DNA from: Geotalea sp. SG265
GTDB lineage: Bacteria > Desulfobacterota > Desulfuromonadia > Geobacterales > Geobacteraceae
Direction of reading: 5' to 3'
Length of the DNA: 64,000 nt
NCBI RefSeq assembly: GCF_022808985.1
Contig: NZ_JAKZFT010000007.1
Coordinates: 153,820-217,819, forward strand
A program made the translations under genes and the position numbers. The notes under the pieces were generated by a model. It was not told where the DNA came from. It did not search any database and saw only the letters and a list, made by a program, of their open reading frames with translations. The first letter of the stretch is position 1. Every line of letters starts with the position of its first letter. Below, in pieces: positions 8,978-19,482 of the stretch.

Positions 8978-11854
8978 CTACAACAATTTCCTTAAAAACA
9001 TTCCGGTATAGGAACCGGTCACCTTGGCCACCTCTTCGGGGGTGCCGGTGGCGACTATCCTGCCACCCCGGTCCCCTCCCTCCGGGCCGATGTCGATGAT
9101 GTGGTCGGCGGTTTTGATCACATCCAGGTTGTGTTCGATGATGACGATGGTATTCCCCCCCTCCACCAGCTTGTGCAGCACCTCCAGCAGTTTGTGGATG
9201 TCGGCGAAGTGGAGACCGGTGGTGGGCTCGTCAAGGATATAGATGGTCCGGCCGGTAGCCCGCTTGGAAAGCTCCTTGGCCAGCTTGACACGCTGAGCTT
9301 CACCGCCGGAAAGGGTAGTGGCGGCCTGGCCGAGGCGGATATAACCTAGCCCCACCTCTTCGAGGGTCTTGAGCTTGTTCTTAATGCGGGGAATGTGTTC
9401 CATGAACTGCAGCGCCTGGGAGACGGTCATGTCCAGGACATCGGCAATGGATTTGCCTTTGTAGAGCACCTCCAGGGTCTCCCGATTGTAGCGGGCCCCC
9501 TTGCAGACCTCGCACTGGACGTAGACGTCGGGGAGGAAGTGCATCTCGATCTTGATGATGCCGTCCCCGGAGCAGGCCTCGCAACGCCCCCCCTTGACGT
9601 TGAAGGAGTAACGCCCCGGCTTGTAGCCACGGATCTTCGATTCGGGGAGCTGGGCAAAGAGGTCGCGTATATCCGCGAAGACCCCCGTATAGGTGGCGGG
9701 ATTGGAGCGGGGGGTCCTGCCGATGGGGGACTGGTCGATATTGATGACCTTGTCCAGCGCGTCGAGCCCTTTGATTTCCTTGACGGCGCCGGCCTTTTCC
9801 CTGCTCCGGTAGAGCCGTTGACAGAGGACCTTGTAAAGGGTATCGATGACCAGGGTAGATTTGCCGGAGCCGGAAACGCCGGTTACGCAGGTCAGCACCC
9901 CGAGCGGGATATCGACCACCACATCCTTGAGGTTGTTCTCGCTGGCACCGATGACACGGAGGGACTTGCTTGCCTGGCGCCGTTTTTTCGGCACTTCGAT
10001 GACCAGCTTGCCCGACAGGTATTTGCCGGTGAGGGATTCGGGATGTTCCATGATTTCGGCGGGAGTCCCCTGGGCGACGACCCTTCCGCCGTGGATACCT
10101 GCCCCCGGCCCCATGTCGATGACATGGTCCGACTCCAGGATAGTCTCCTCGTCATGCTCCACCACCAGCACTGTGTTGCCCAGATCGCGCATGTGCTTCA
10201 GGGTCTGGAGCAGCCGGGCGTTGTCCCGCTGATGGAGACCGATGGAGGGCTCGTCCAGGATATAGAGGACCCCGACCAGGCTGGAGCCGATCTGGGTGGC
10301 GAGCCTGATCCGCTGTCCTTCGCCACCTGAAAGGGTGCCCGATGAGCGGTCCAGGGAGAGGTAATCGAGGCCGACGTTGACCAGGAAATGGAGCCGCTCG
10401 CGGATCTCCTTGAAGATACGGCGAGCAATCTCCTCTTCCTTGGGGCTCAGGTGCAGGTTGGCGAAAAATTCCAAGGCGTCCTTGATGGAAAGGGCGGTGA
10501 CGTCGCAGATATTGTGGCCGTCAATCCTGACGAACAGCGCTTCTTTTTTCAGCCGTGCACCTTGGCAGGTGGGGCAGGGCATGACGTTCATATATTTTTC
10601 CAGCTCTTCCCGCACTAGGTCCGATTCACTTTCACGGTAGCGCCGCTCCAGGTTGTTCAGCACCCCTTCGAATTCTTTATGGTAGGTGTGCTTGCGGCCG
10701 CCGTCCTCCTCCCACCAGAATTCCACCTTCTCCCCCTTCGTACCATTGAGGATGATGTCCCGGGCCTTGGGGGAAAGTTTTTTAAAAGGAGTGCGGATGT
10801 CGAACTTGTAGGCCTTGGCCAGGGCCTCCAGGGTGAGGTGATACCAGCTGGAAAGCCGCTTTTCCCAAGGAGCGATGGCTCCCTCTCGTATGGAAAGATC
10901 CGGATTGGGGACGACTAGATCGGCATCGAAATACATGCGGGTGCCGAGACCGGTGCAGTCAGGACAGGCGCCGTAAGGGTTGTTGAAGGAAAACATGCGC
11001 GGAGTCATTTCCGGATAGGAGATGCCGCAGTCGATGCAGGCGAAGCTTTCGGAAAAGAGCATCACCTCCTGCCAGGGAGATTTGCCCTTCTTCGCCTTCG
11101 TCCGGGGCGGCTCTTCCCCTTCAGCCTTCGGGTATTCCTGGATGGCGACCTTGACGATCCCTTCCGCATGATTGAGGGCGGTGGCAAGGGAATCGGCCAG
11201 CCGGCGCTGGATCCCGTCCTTGACCACCAGCCGGTCGACGACGATATCGATGTCGTGCTTCTTGTTCTTGTCCAGGGTAATCTCGTCGGCCAGGTCGTAG
11301 GGGGCGTCATCGATGATCACACGGGCGAAGCCGTCCTTGCTAAGCTGGGCCAGTTCCTTGCGGTACTCCCCCTTGCGGCCCCGGATCATGGGGGAAAGCA
11401 GGTTGATCTTCGTGCCGGCGGGCAGGGTCATGATCTGATCGACCATTTGACTTACGGTCTGAGCAGTAATCTCCTTGCCGCAGTTATAGCAGTGGGGTTT
11501 GCCGACCCGCGCGAAAAGCAGGCGCAGATAATCATAGATTTCGGTGACCGTGCCGACGGTGGAGCGTGGATTCTTGCTGGTGGTCTTCTGCTCTATGGAA
11601 ATGGCGGGGCTCAAGCCTTCGATGGATTCCACGTCCGGTTTTTCCATCTGCTCAAGGAACTGGCGGGCATAGGCAGAGAGGGACTCCACGTAGCGGCGTT
11701 GTCCTTCCGCATAAATAGTGTCGAATGCAAGGGTCGATTTGCCGGAACCGGAGATGCCGGTAATGACCACCAACTGGTCACGGGGAATTTCAACATCGAT
11801 GCATTTAAGGTTATGTTCGCAAGCGCCTTTGATGACGATCTTGTCGGTAGCCAT
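8978..11854 (-). CDS. uvrA: excinuclease ABC subunit A
   Basis: A 958-residue DNA-damage recognition ATPase of nucleotide excision repair. Two ABC modules are visible: Walker [14 protein letters not shown] near the N-terminus and [13 protein letters not shown] in the second half, with signatures LSGGEGQR and LSGGEAQR. Zn-finger Cys pairs are CYNCG, CIDCG/CPDC and [16 protein letters not shown]. The frame is open to a GTG at 11869, but the ATG at 11854 has GGAG at 9 nt and gives the normal [11 protein letters not shown] start. Confidence 0.96.
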   Translation of the reverse strand: MATDKIVIKGACEHNLKCIDVEIPRDQLVVITGISGSGKSTLAFDTIYAEGQRRYVESLSAYARQFLEQMEKPDVESIEGLSPAISIEQKTTSKNPRSTVGTVTEIYDYLRLLFARVGKPHCYNCGKEITAQTVSQMVDQIMTLPAGTKINLLSPMIRGRKGEYRKELAQLSKDGFARVIIDDAPYDLADEITLDKNKKHDIDIVVDRLVVKDGIQRRLADSLATALNHAEGIVKVAIQEYPKAEGEEPPRTKAKKGKSPWQEVMLFSESFACIDCGISYPEMTPRMFSFNNPYGACPDCTGLGTRMYFDADLVVPNPDLSIREGAIAPWEKRLSSWYHLTLEALAKAYKFDIRTPFKKLSPKARDIILNGTKGEKVEFWWEEDGGRKHTYHKEFEGVLNNLERRYRESESDLVREELEKYMNVMPCPTCQGARLKKEALFVRIDGHNICDVTALSIKDALEFFANLHLSPKEEEIARRIFKEIRERLHFLVNVGLDYLSLDRSSGTLSGGEGQRIRLATQIGSSLVGVLYILDEPSIGLHQRDNARLLQTLKHMRDLGNTVLVVEHDEETILESDHVIDMGPGAGIHGGRVVAQGTPAEIMEHPESLTGKYLSGKLVIEVPKKRRQASKSLRVIGASENNLKDVVVDIPLGVLTCVTGVSGSGKSTLVIDTLYKVLCQRLYRSREKAGAVKEIKGLDALDKVINIDQSPIGRTPRSNPATYTGVFADIRDLFAQLPESKIRGYKPGRYSFNVKGGRCEACSGDGIIKIEMHFLPDVYVQCEVCKGARYNRETLEVLYKGKSIADVLDMTVSQALQFMEHIPRIKNKLKTLEEVGLGYIRLGQAATTLSGGEAQRVKLAKELSKRATGRTIYILDEPTTGLHFADIHKLLEVLHKLVEGGNTIVIIEHNLDVIKTADHIIDIGPEGGDRGGRIVATGTPEEVAKVTGSYTGMFLRKLL

Positions 11855-11942
11855 TTGCGTGTGCTCCACAGCTGTTATGTTTATTCTTAATCATACCGCG
11901 CCGGTTTGGACTAACCACCCTTCGCCGGGCATGACGATGGTG

Positions 11943-11971
11943 AAAAAAAAAGCCCCGGATCGCTCCGGGGC
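11943..11971 (-). terminator. rho-independent terminator after the cold-shock gene
   Basis: 8-bp stem GCCCCGGA / TCCGGGGC (11952-11959 and 11964-11971), followed on the minus strand by a run of T (11943-11951). It sits about 25 bp past the csp stop codon. Confidence 0.85.
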
Positions 11972-11995
11972 CCTTTGGTCGTTTTGAAAGTGTTG

Positions 11996-12196
11996 TTAAC
12001 CTCTGACGACGTTTGCTGCCTGCAGACCTTTCGGGCCTTTCTGTACTTCGAATGTTACTGCTTCGCCTTCTGTCAGAGATTTGAAGCCATCGCCCTGGAT
12101 CGCGGAGAAGTGTACGAAGACATCCTCACCATTTTCCTGCTCGATAAAACCAAAACCCTTGCTGTCGTTGAACCATTTTACTGTACCATTTGCCAT
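11996..12196 (-). CDS. csp: cold-shock domain protein
   Basis: A 66-residue single cold-shock domain with RNP1 (KGFGFIE) and RNP2 (VFVHFSAI), full family length. Such proteins bind single-stranded RNA and DNA and act as RNA chaperones. It is a stand-alone gene with a terminator directly downstream and about 110 bp of leader separating it from the upstream mutase gene. Confidence 0.93.
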   Translation of the reverse strand: MANGTVKWFNDSKGFGFIEQENGEDVFVHFSAIQGDGFKSLTEGEAVTFEVQKGPKGLQAANVVRG

Positions 12197-12306
12197 TCGT
12201 ACTTTCTCCTACTGCTGTGTTGATTTTTTTGCCAGGAATAATCTACCTGAGCGTCAAATGACATTACGGGTTTCGCAACAAGGTGTCAAGCTTTTTTTAT
12301 TGCGAA

Positions 12307-13716
12307 TCAGATTCCGGCAATTTCCCGTCCTGCCGCCAACAGCTCGGCGACGATACCGGGATCGCCAGCTTCGCTGTAGAGCCGCAAGACCGGCTCGGTG
12401 CCCGACGGCCTGATCAAAAGCCAAGATCCGTCGGCAAAAAGATACTTGAAGCCGTCGGCGAAGTTTTCGCCGGCAACCGGCCGGGCGGCGATGGTCTTCA
12501 GCCCACCTGCCCTGAGCTTTTCGATGAGGCGCTCCTTTGCAGCATTGTCGATGGGGGCGTCGATGCGCCGGTAGTAGAACCGGCCGATTTCATCCATGGT
12601 TTCCTCCAGCAGCCGGCGCAGCCCCTTGCCGCTCATGGCCATGGCCTCCAGGAGCAAAAGCCCCATGAGGATGCCGTCCCGCTCGGGAATATGCCCCTTG
12701 ACCCCCAGCCCTCCCGACTCCTCGCCTCCCATGAGGATGTCGTTATCCAGCATGAGCTCACAGATATGCTTGAAACCGATGGGGGTTTCCCTGAGAGACA
12801 GTCCATACTTCTCCGCCAGGAGGTCGATCATGCGGGTAGTGGATACGGTCTTGACCACGCCGCCGCGCAGCCCTTTCCGCTCATAGAGGTGGCGCAGGAG
12901 GATGGTAAAGATGCGGTGCGATGAAAAGAATTCCCCCGTTTCGTCCACGGCGCCGATGCGGTCGGCATCACCGTCCAAGGCTAGCCCGACTGTATAGAGG
13001 CCGCTTTTGACCAGGAGTGAGAGTTCCTGCAGGTGTTCCTCGATGGGTTCCGGCGGCTGGCCGCCAAAGGATGGGTTGTCCAGGGTGTGTATCTCGGCGG
13101 TCCCAGGCAGAAGCTCCGGGATAAAACCTGTTCCTGCTCCATACATGGGATCGACCACTGCCTTAATGCCGGCCTTGCGGATCAGCTCCAGATCCACGTA
13201 GCGGGCAAGCTGGCGGAAGTACGGCTCTTTGGCATCGAAGAGGTTTACCTTGCCCGATTCGAGCGCCTCGGCCAGTGGCTGGGCGACAACGCTCCTGTTG
13301 CCGGCCCGGTTGGCGGCGACGATCTCTTCCAGCACCTTTGTGGTACTGGGGCGTGCCGAGCCGCCGAAGGATTCCTTGACCTTGAAACCATTATATTTGG
13401 GGGGGTTGTGACTGGCGGTAATCATGATGCCGGCGCCGGCCTGGCGCTCGTGCACCGCCCAGGAGACTGCGGGGGTGGGGGCGTAGCCGTCGGTGAGCCA
13501 GGTGGCGATGTCGTTGCCGGCGGCAATCTCTGCTACGCGCTCGGCGAACTCGCGGGAAAGGAAGCGCCGGTCATAGCCTATGATGATACCTTTGGCGGCA
13601 AGTCCTTCCCGGTGCAGGTAATCCATGGTCGCCTGGGCCACCAGTGAAAGATTGTCGAAGGTGAAATCTCTGGCGATGACGCCGCGCCAGCCGTCGGTTC
13701 CGAATTTTATCTGCAA
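12307..13716 (-). CDS. phosphoglucomutase/phosphomannomutase family protein
   Basis: A 469-residue alpha-D-phosphohexomutase. Visible are the phosphoserine loop TASHNPP (Ser about 102), the metal loop DGDADR, the sugar-specificity loop GGEESGG and the phosphate-binding loop RPSGTEPVLR, in family order. It interconverts hexose-1- and hexose-6-phosphates in the cytoplasm for glycogen or polysaccharide precursors. Glucose versus mannose versus glucosamine preference is not settled; EESGG favours PGM/PMM over GlmM. It is divergent from the cyclophilin gene. Confidence 0.88.
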   Translation of the reverse strand: MQIKFGTDGWRGVIARDFTFDNLSLVAQATMDYLHREGLAAKGIIIGYDRRFLSREFAERVAEIAAGNDIATWLTDGYAPTPAVSWAVHERQAGAGIMITASHNPPKYNGFKVKESFGGSARPSTTKVLEEIVAANRAGNRSVVAQPLAEALESGKVNLFDAKEPYFRQLARYVDLELIRKAGIKAVVDPMYGAGTGFIPELLPGTAEIHTLDNPSFGGQPPEPIEEHLQELSLLVKSGLYTVGLALDGDADRIGAVDETGEFFSSHRIFTILLRHLYERKGLRGGVVKTVSTTRMIDLLAEKYGLSLRETPIGFKHICELMLDNDILMGGEESGGLGVKGHIPERDGILMGLLLLEAMAMSGKGLRRLLEETMDEIGRFYYRRIDAPIDNAAKERLIEKLRAGGLKTIAARPVAGENFADGFKYLFADGSWLLIRPSGTEPVLRLYSEAGDPGIVAELLAAGREIAGI

Positions 13717-13825
13717 GTTTTTCCTCCCTGATGGTCGTGATCATTACAAGCGCTTAACCGCTGCCCATTTTCACCATCCGGGCTGCCGATGTCAATGCAA
13801 AACATTATCGAGCGATTAACAACTG

Positions 13826-13854
13826 TTGACCCGGTGGCGGGTTTCGCTTATATA
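13826..13854 (+). promoter_or_regulatory. predicted sigma-70 promoter of the cyclophilin gene
   Basis: TTGACC (13826-13831) and TATATA (13849-13854) with 17-bp spacing, about 36 bp upstream of the chosen ATG at 13891. Confidence 0.6.
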
Positions 13855-13890
13855 AAATCCATGACCAAATTCCAAGGAGGTAAGATCAAC

Positions 13891-14472
13891 ATGCTGAGAA
13901 AAGTTGCAGTCGCATTGCTCCTGGGGCTCTGCCTGGCGGTACCGGCAGGGGCGGGGGATGCCAAAGGGAAGAATCCGGTGGTGGTGATGGAGACCAGCCT
14001 GGGGACGGTGAAGATGGAGCTTTTCCAGAAAGAGGCGCCCATCAGTGTCAAGAATTTCCTGGATTATACCAACGAAGGGTTTTACAACGGCACCATCTTC
14101 CACCGGGTCATTCCCCGTTTCATGATCCAAGGGGGAGGCTTCAGCGAAGGGCTGAAAATGAAGCCGACCAAGGCGCCGATCAAGAACGAAGCGGGCAACG
14201 GCCTGAAGAACGACCGGGGCACGGTGGCCATGGCCCGGACCATGATGGTCGATTCGGCCACCTCCCAGTTTTTCATCAACGTGGTCAACAACGAGTTCCT
14301 CAACCACATGGACAACTCGCCACGGGGCTTCGGTTACGCGGTGTTCGGCAAGGTCATCGAGGGGATGGATGTGGTGGACAAGATAGCTGCCGTCAAGACC
14401 GGCATGCAGAGAGGCTTCGCCGATGTGCCGGAAACAGCGGTGGTGATCAAATCCATCAAAGTCGTAAAATAG
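13891..14472 (+). CDS. periplasmic cyclophilin-type peptidyl-prolyl isomerase
   Basis: 193 residues. The ATG at 13891 follows AAGGAGG at 10 nt and begins a signal peptide ([21 protein letters not shown]). The mature part has [27 protein letters not shown] and [10 protein letters not shown], the cyclophilin active-site and proline-pocket motifs. It catalyses cis-trans isomerisation of prolyl bonds, predicted in the periplasm. The frame is open upstream to 13789, but that extension lacks an SD and would bury the signal peptide. Confidence 0.9.
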   Translation: MLRKVAVALLLGLCLAVPAGAGDAKGKNPVVVMETSLGTVKMELFQKEAPISVKNFLDYTNEGFYNGTIFHRVIPRFMIQGGGFSEGLKMKPTKAPIKNEAGNGLKNDRGTVAMARTMMVDSATSQFFINVVNNEFLNHMDNSPRGFGYAVFGKVIEGMDVVDKIAAVKTGMQRGFADVPETAVVIKSIKVVK

Positions 14473-14496
14473 CGGCTCAAGCACAGCAGCAACGGG

Positions 14497-14534
14497 AAAA
14501 AGGGTTGGTCATGGTCATGGCCACCCCTTTTTTG
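14497..14534 (+). terminator. rho-independent terminator after the cyclophilin gene
   Basis: An AAAAGGGTTGGTCATGG arm pairs with CCATGACC-like sequence ending in CCACCCCTTTT with one mismatch, followed by a T run. It lies between the convergent cyclophilin and ResB-like genes. Confidence 0.75.
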
Positions 14535-14549
14535 TTTTTCGGTTTAGCC

Positions 14550-15257
14550 CTAACGCCCGCGTCTCAAGGCCATCAGGACCACATTGCCCATGGTGAAGAG
14601 TAGTGCGCCGGCCAGCGCCAGGCCCGCCCCCGGCTCCCGGTGGATTTCCACCAGGGCCAGCCGCTCGGGAAAGAGCTGCACATCCTTGAGATATATGCCG
14701 AAGTCGCCAAGGAAAAAGGGATGGTTGGGGCTGATAAATGTGGGAGACGCCCCTGTACCGGATCCGGCGCGCACTTCAGCCTGGTAGGCAGTGAGCATGC
14801 CCATATCTCCCAACTGTCCGGTGATATTGTCCACGGTCAGGGTGCTGCCGTCGGGAAAGCCGATGGCTTGACCCTCGCGCACCGTCATCACACCCTTTTC
14901 ACTGCCCCAGGCGCTGCAGAGATGGCCGGCAACGATGAAAAGAAAGCCTGCATGCATGACCTGGGGCGCAATGAGGGCCAGAAAGTTGCCTCGCTGATAT
15001 TTGCTGCGCAGGGATGCTATGCTGCAGAGGATGGTATTGATGGCAAGCACGGCGAGCAGGGCGATTGTCAGCCAGAGCCACCAGGAGTAGGCAATTGGTA
15101 CCTCCCGCAGCCAGACAAGGAGCGCCACATCGTTTATGGAGCTGCTTTCAGCTCCGCCGCCACCGAATGAGCCGATGGCCATCAGAACGACAATTCCCCC
15201 CATGAGCCACAAGCCCAGCCCAAGAGAGGCAAGAAAAGAGTTTAAACGAACAAGCAC
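14550..15257 (-). CDS. ResB-like cytochrome c biogenesis protein (short form)
   Basis: A 235-residue membrane protein with helices near residues 10-30, 55-80, 95-115 and 205-230, and a periplasmic loop between the last two. It resembles a reduced ResB/Ccs1, the partner of CcsA in system II haem attachment. Usual ResB proteins are much longer, so this is a compact variant. Position directly downstream of a CcsA-type gene supports the role. Gly-rich GSFGGGGAES follows the first helix. Confidence 0.7.
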   Translation of the reverse strand: MLVRLNSFLASLGLGLWLMGGIVVLMAIGSFGGGGAESSSINDVALLVWLREVPIAYSWWLWLTIALLAVLAINTILCSIASLRSKYQRGNFLALIAPQVMHAGFLFIVAGHLCSAWGSEKGVMTVREGQAIGFPDGSTLTVDNITGQLGDMGMLTAYQAEVRAGSGTGASPTFISPNHPFFLGDFGIYLKDVQLFPERLALVEIHREPGAGLALAGALLFTMGNVVLMALRRGR

Positions 15258-15278
15258 GGCTATTCTCCTTGAGCGGGC

Positions 15279-15998
15279 CTAGAAACTGTGAGAGCTTTTC
15301 ATCAGCATGCTGACTCCCAGGTAGGTAAAGATGGTAATGACAAATCCGGCAATGGCAGCCCAGGCAACCACCTTTTCCCACCGGGGACCCTGCAGGCGCA
15401 GGTGCAGGTAGAGGCTGTAGAAAAGCCAGAGGATCGATGTCCACAGCTCTTTTGGCGTCCAGAGCCAGTAGGTTCCCCAGGCGTAATAGCCCCAGATGCC
15501 CCCTGAGACCATGGAGGCGGAGAAGAAGCTGTAGCCCACCAGCGCCGCCTTATACTGCAGGTCCTGGAGCGGTTTCTGCCGGTTGCAGAGAAACATGCCA
15601 GCCAGTAGCGCGCCGACACCGAAGAGGGCATAGGCAAAGAAGGCCAGCGCCACATGCAGTTCGAACCAGTAGGTGTTGAGCACCGGAGGAAGCGGCATGT
15701 TGAGGGTGGGGAAGGGAAGGGCCAGTAGGGCGAATAAACCGGCCAGACAGCCGGTCCCCCAAGAAAAGCTAGAAGAGGCGCGCAGGCCGCGGGCATAGAG
15801 GAAGGGCACGGCCATTAGGCCGATGGAAACAGAAAAAAAAGCCAGGGTATCCTGGGGACCGATGAGGGGAAGTCTTCCCAGTGCTGCGCCTCGCAGGCCC
15901 AGATAAATGAGCTGCAGGACAAGTGCGGCAATAAATACCGGCCTGCGGAAGGAGCCGAAGAGGTATAGTGCGGCGGCAGCGATGAGGAGCCATTTCAT
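15279..15998 (-). CDS. ccsA: CcsA/CcmC-type cytochrome c assembly protein
   Basis: A 239-residue polytopic inner-membrane protein of about eight helices. The Trp-rich haem-handling motif (WGYYAWGTYWLWTPKELW) is near residues 170-190, and conserved His residues flank it. It presents haem for covalent attachment to apocytochromes c in the periplasm (system II). It is followed by the ResB-like gene after 21 bp. The Asp of the usual WDPKE motif is Thr here (WTPKE), a small departure from consensus. Confidence 0.82.
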   Translation of the reverse strand: MKWLLIAAAALYLFGSFRRPVFIAALVLQLIYLGLRGAALGRLPLIGPQDTLAFFSVSIGLMAVPFLYARGLRASSSFSWGTGCLAGLFALLALPFPTLNMPLPPVLNTYWFELHVALAFFAYALFGVGALLAGMFLCNRQKPLQDLQYKAALVGYSFFSASMVSGGIWGYYAWGTYWLWTPKELWTSILWLFYSLYLHLRLQGPRWEKVVAWAAIAGFVITIFTYLGVSMLMKSSHSF

Positions 15999-16067
15999 GG
16001 TGGTGCTCCGAACCCCCTGCTGGCAAAAGCTCGCTTCTCTCTGAGAAACAGCGGGGAGTGGGGGTTC

Positions 16068-16574
16068 CTATTTGTAGTTTTTACGCCGAAAGAGCCCTGT
16101 TTTCAGTGAAGCGATCCGATCAAGGAAGAGCATGCCGTCCAGGTGGTCCATCTCGTGCTGGATGGCCACCGCTTCAAAGCCGCTCGCTTCGAACTCGCGT
16201 TCAATGCCGTCACCATCGGTGAAGCGGACGGTTATCGCTGTTGACCGCTCCACATCACCGGTGTAATCGGGGACGCTCATACAACCTTCGCGCATGATGG
16301 CCGCGCCACTACGCGCGATTATCACAGGATTGACCATCTGCAAGAGGCCGTGATTGTTGTCTTTGCCGTTTCGGCTCTTGGAGACGTCCACCACGCAAAC
16401 CCGAAGTGTCACGCCGATCTGTGGCGCGGCAACACCCACCGAGCAGGGGCCGGCATGCATGGTGTCAGTCAGATCCTGCAAAAGACCGCGAACTTCACCA
16501 TCGATAGCGGCAACAGGATGGCAGAGCTTCTTCAGCACAGGATGGGGATAGAGGAGTATGTTCTGAACCGGCAT
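16068..16574 (-). CDS. def: peptide deformylase
   Basis: 168 residues; removes the N-formyl group from nascent proteins. All three metal/active-site motifs are present: GVAAPQIG (motif I), EGCMSVP with the metal-binding Cys (motif II) and QHEMDH with the two His ligands and catalytic Glu (motif III). It is 5 bp downstream of the ACT-domain gene, inside the long minus-strand run. Confidence 0.95.
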   Translation of the reverse strand: MPVQNILLYPHPVLKKLCHPVAAIDGEVRGLLQDLTDTMHAGPCSVGVAAPQIGVTLRVCVVDVSKSRNGKDNNHGLLQMVNPVIIARSGAAIMREGCMSVPDYTGDVERSTAITVRFTDGDGIEREFEASGFEAVAIQHEMDHLDGMLFLDRIASLKTGLFRRKNYK

Positions 16575-16579
16575 GGCAG

Positions 16580-17146
16580 TTAGAGGGAAACCGGGGTAAT
16601 GACCCGCACCTGGATTTCCACGTTCAGCTCCTTTTTCAGTTTTTCCAGCAGAAGCTCCACGTCTTCCACCGTCATCCCCTGGGGCAGGACAGCTTCCAGC
16701 ATCAGCACGTAGGCTGGCGTTTCTTTCGTGCCGATGAGGCGGGTGTTCAAGTCGGTAATGTTGACGGTGCGATCGGCCAGCTCCCTCGTCACCCGGTAGA
16801 CGATCCCCGGCTGGTCGGACCCGTACACCGAGACCAGGCAGAGCTCTCCCTCCTCCTTGACCGGGCAGACCTCATTGTCATGGAGGGTCCGCACATGTAC
16901 GTGCAGACCGGTGCGATCGAAATTGGCGCGGAATTCGTCGGCCAGGCGCGTCCTGGTGAAGGGTTTTTCGTGGGAGACGATGAGGATGATGGCGAAATCC
17001 CCCCCGAGCATGGTGCAGCTGGAATCCTCCAGGTTGCAGCCTAGGCGATAGAGGACCTCGGTAATGTCGGCGACGATGCCGGGGCGGTCCTTGCTGATGA
17101 CCGTAACGGCGAAATGGGACAGGTTGTCTTTGCGGCAGTCATTCAT
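16580..17146 (-). CDS. two-ACT-domain protein, GcvR-like
   Basis: 188 residues with two ACT domains: FAVTVISKDRPGIVADITEVLYRLG near residues 12-36 and LCLVSVYGSDQPGIVYRVTREL near residues 102-123. The arrangement matches the glycine-cleavage repressor GcvR family, which has no DNA-binding domain and probably senses amino acids. Nothing nearby concerns glycine metabolism, so the ligand is open. It sits 18 bp after ftsK. Confidence 0.82.
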   Translation of the reverse strand: MNDCRKDNLSHFAVTVISKDRPGIVADITEVLYRLGCNLEDSSCTMLGGDFAIILIVSHEKPFTRTRLADEFRANFDRTGLHVHVRTLHDNEVCPVKEEGELCLVSVYGSDQPGIVYRVTRELADRTVNITDLNTRLIGTKETPAYVLMLEAVLPQGMTVEDVELLLEKLKKELNVEIQVRVITPVSL

Positions 17147-17164
17147 ATTTCTACTCCCAGAATA

Positions 17165-19444
17165 TTACAACTTATTGATAAACACTTCCCGCGGCTTGCT
17201 GGTTCCGTCGGACGGGCCGATGATCCCTTCCTGCTCCATCCGTTCGATGATGCGGGCGGCGCGGTTGTAGCCGATCCTGAGCCGCCGCTGGACCATTGAG
17301 ATGGAGGCCTGCTTGGCCTCTGCCACCAGGGCTACGGCTGCATCATACTGTGGATCAACCTCTTCGTCATCACTGCCGTTTTTCTCATCTCCAGACTTCA
17401 TCTCCAGAATCGATTTCTCGTAAACCGGCTTGCCCTGCTTTTTGAGGAACTCCACCACCCGCTGCACCTCGGTGTCGGAGACGAAGGCGCCGTGACTGCG
17501 CAGCATTTTCGAGGTGCCAGGCGGGAGGAAAAGCATGTCGCCTGCACCGAGCAGAGACTCGGCGCCGTTACCATCGAGGATGGTGCGGGAGTCGATCTTC
17601 GAGGAGACCTGGAAGGAGATGCGCGCAGGGAAGTTGGCCTTGATCAGGCCGGTAATGACGTCCACTGACGGGCGCTGGGTGGCGAGAATCAGGTGGATAC
17701 CGGCGGCGCGGGCCATTTGGGCCAGGCGGGCGATGGATTCCTCGATTTCACGCCCGGCCACCATCATCAGGTCGGCCAGCTCGTCAACGATGACGACAAT
17801 GTAGGGGAGGTGGCCGTGATCCAGTTCGTCGTCCTTGCTGAGGAAGGCCTGGATGGCAGCCTCATCGTCGGACGCCAGTTCCTCCACCTCCTCGACCACC
17901 ACCGTTTCCTTGGCCAGATTATCGGCCAGCTCTTTTTCTTCACGCTCCAGCTGCTTGTTATAGGAGTCGATATTGCGCACCCCTTTATCCGACATGAGCC
18001 GGTAGCGACGCCCCATTTCCTCCACCGCCCATTTGAGGGCCAGGGAAGCCTTTTTCGGGTTCGTCACCACCGGCAGTAGCAGGTGGGGAATCCCCTCATA
18101 AACGGAAAGCTCCAGCATCTTGGGATCGACCATGATGATGCGCACGTCGTTCGGTGTCGAGGTGTAGAGGAGGGAGAGGATCATGGTGTTGATGGCAACG
18201 GACTTGCCGGAACCGGTGGCGCCGGCAACGAGCAGGTGCGGCATCTTGGCCAGATCGGTGACCAGCGGCGCGCCGGCCACGTCCTTGCCCAGCGCCAGCG
18301 GCAGTTTCATCTTGCGCTGGCGGAACTCCTCGCTGTTGAAGATTTCCCTGAGTGATACCATCTCCCGATCACGGTTGGGGAGTTCGATGCCCACCACTCC
18401 TTTGCCGGGAATGGGGGCGACGATGCGGATGGAGAGGGCTTGCAGGGCCATGGAGAGGTCGTCGGCCAGCCCGGCGATGCGGCTTACCTTGATGCCGGGA
18501 CCGGGGGCGAATTCGTACATGGTGATGACCGGGCCAGGGCAGATTTCCACCACCTCCCCTTCGACGCCGAAATCCTTGAGCTTCTTCTCAAGAAGACGCG
18601 CATTCATGGCCAGGGCGTCCTTGTCCAGGCGCTTTTCCGTGACCTGAGGTGCGTCCAGCAGGGAAAGGGGTGGGGTCTGATAATTGCCGTCGCTCTTGAC
18701 GAACTCGAAGGTCTCCTGAACGGCGGCTGCCTTCTTCTCGTCCTGCTTCTTTTCCTTCTTCGCGACCGGTACCGGAGCCGGGATGGGGGCTGGGGCCGTT
18801 TTGATGATGGGGGCGCCGGCCGGGGCTGTCTTGTTCTCCTTGTCCAGAATCTCCCGGTTCAGTGCTGTGCGCTGCCGATGGAGCGCCCACTTGCTTTTCA
18901 GGGACTTCAGCCACCAGTCGGCGAATAGCATGAAGGAGAAGCGGGAGAGCACCATGATCGAGCCGGCCAGCATCGGCAGAAGGATCAGTAGTGCGCCCAC
19001 TTTGCCGAAGGCGCGCTTGAGGAGGTCGGCGGTCTTGAAGCCGATCCAGCCGCCGGTCTGGACCCGCTGGCCCAGGAATTCGGTGAATTCCAGGTTGAAA
19101 GCGAAGAGAGCACTGAGGGCGATAAGGAGGATGAAGAAGGCGGCGAACTTGTAGGAGCGCCAACGGATCTCCTTGTAGCGCAGCATTCGGTAGGTGATGT
19201 AGAAAAGGGCGGCGGGCATGCCGTAGGCGGCAAGGCCAAAGAGCTGCAGACATGCATCGGCAAGCTGCGCGCCGAAACGACCGCCGAGGTTGTTGGTCTC
19301 GCCGACGGCGGAATAGCTGTTGAAGGACAGGTCGCTGCCGTTGAAGGAGACAAGGGCGATGAAGAGAAAAAGACCCACCGCACCAAGGGAGATCCCCTTC
19401 ATTTCAATGATCAGTTTTTCCTTTTTATCGAGCGTCTGTTCCAT
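17165..19444 (-). CDS. ftsK: DNA translocase FtsK
   Basis: A 759-residue septal DNA pump for chromosome dimer resolution and segregation. The N-terminus has four transmembrane helices (residues about 20-175), followed by an Ala/Pro/Lys-rich linker (about 210-245). The RecA-like motor has Walker A GATGSGKSVAINT and Walker B IVVIVDELADLM. A C-terminal gamma winged helix (VALVAEAKQASISMVQRRLRIGYNRAARIIE) reads KOPS. The motor carries an acidic insertion around KETVVVEEVEELASDDEA, seen in this lineage's FtsK as far as I can tell. Confidence 0.95.
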   Translation of the reverse strand: MEQTLDKKEKLIIEMKGISLGAVGLFLFIALVSFNGSDLSFNSYSAVGETNNLGGRFGAQLADACLQLFGLAAYGMPAALFYITYRMLRYKEIRWRSYKFAAFFILLIALSALFAFNLEFTEFLGQRVQTGGWIGFKTADLLKRAFGKVGALLILLPMLAGSIMVLSRFSFMLFADWWLKSLKSKWALHRQRTALNREILDKENKTAPAGAPIIKTAPAPIPAPVPVAKKEKKQDEKKAAAVQETFEFVKSDGNYQTPPLSLLDAPQVTEKRLDKDALAMNARLLEKKLKDFGVEGEVVEICPGPVITMYEFAPGPGIKVSRIAGLADDLSMALQALSIRIVAPIPGKGVVGIELPNRDREMVSLREIFNSEEFRQRKMKLPLALGKDVAGAPLVTDLAKMPHLLVAGATGSGKSVAINTMILSLLYTSTPNDVRIIMVDPKMLELSVYEGIPHLLLPVVTNPKKASLALKWAVEEMGRRYRLMSDKGVRNIDSYNKQLEREEKELADNLAKETVVVEEVEELASDDEAAIQAFLSKDDELDHGHLPYIVVIVDELADLMMVAGREIEESIARLAQMARAAGIHLILATQRPSVDVITGLIKANFPARISFQVSSKIDSRTILDGNGAESLLGAGDMLFLPPGTSKMLRSHGAFVSDTEVQRVVEFLKKQGKPVYEKSILEMKSGDEKNGSDDEEVDPQYDAAVALVAEAKQASISMVQRRLRIGYNRAARIIERMEQEGIIGPSDGTSKPREVFINKL

Positions 19445-19482
19445 TGTTTTGCCTTCTCTACTGCATGTTGAACAATAAAGGT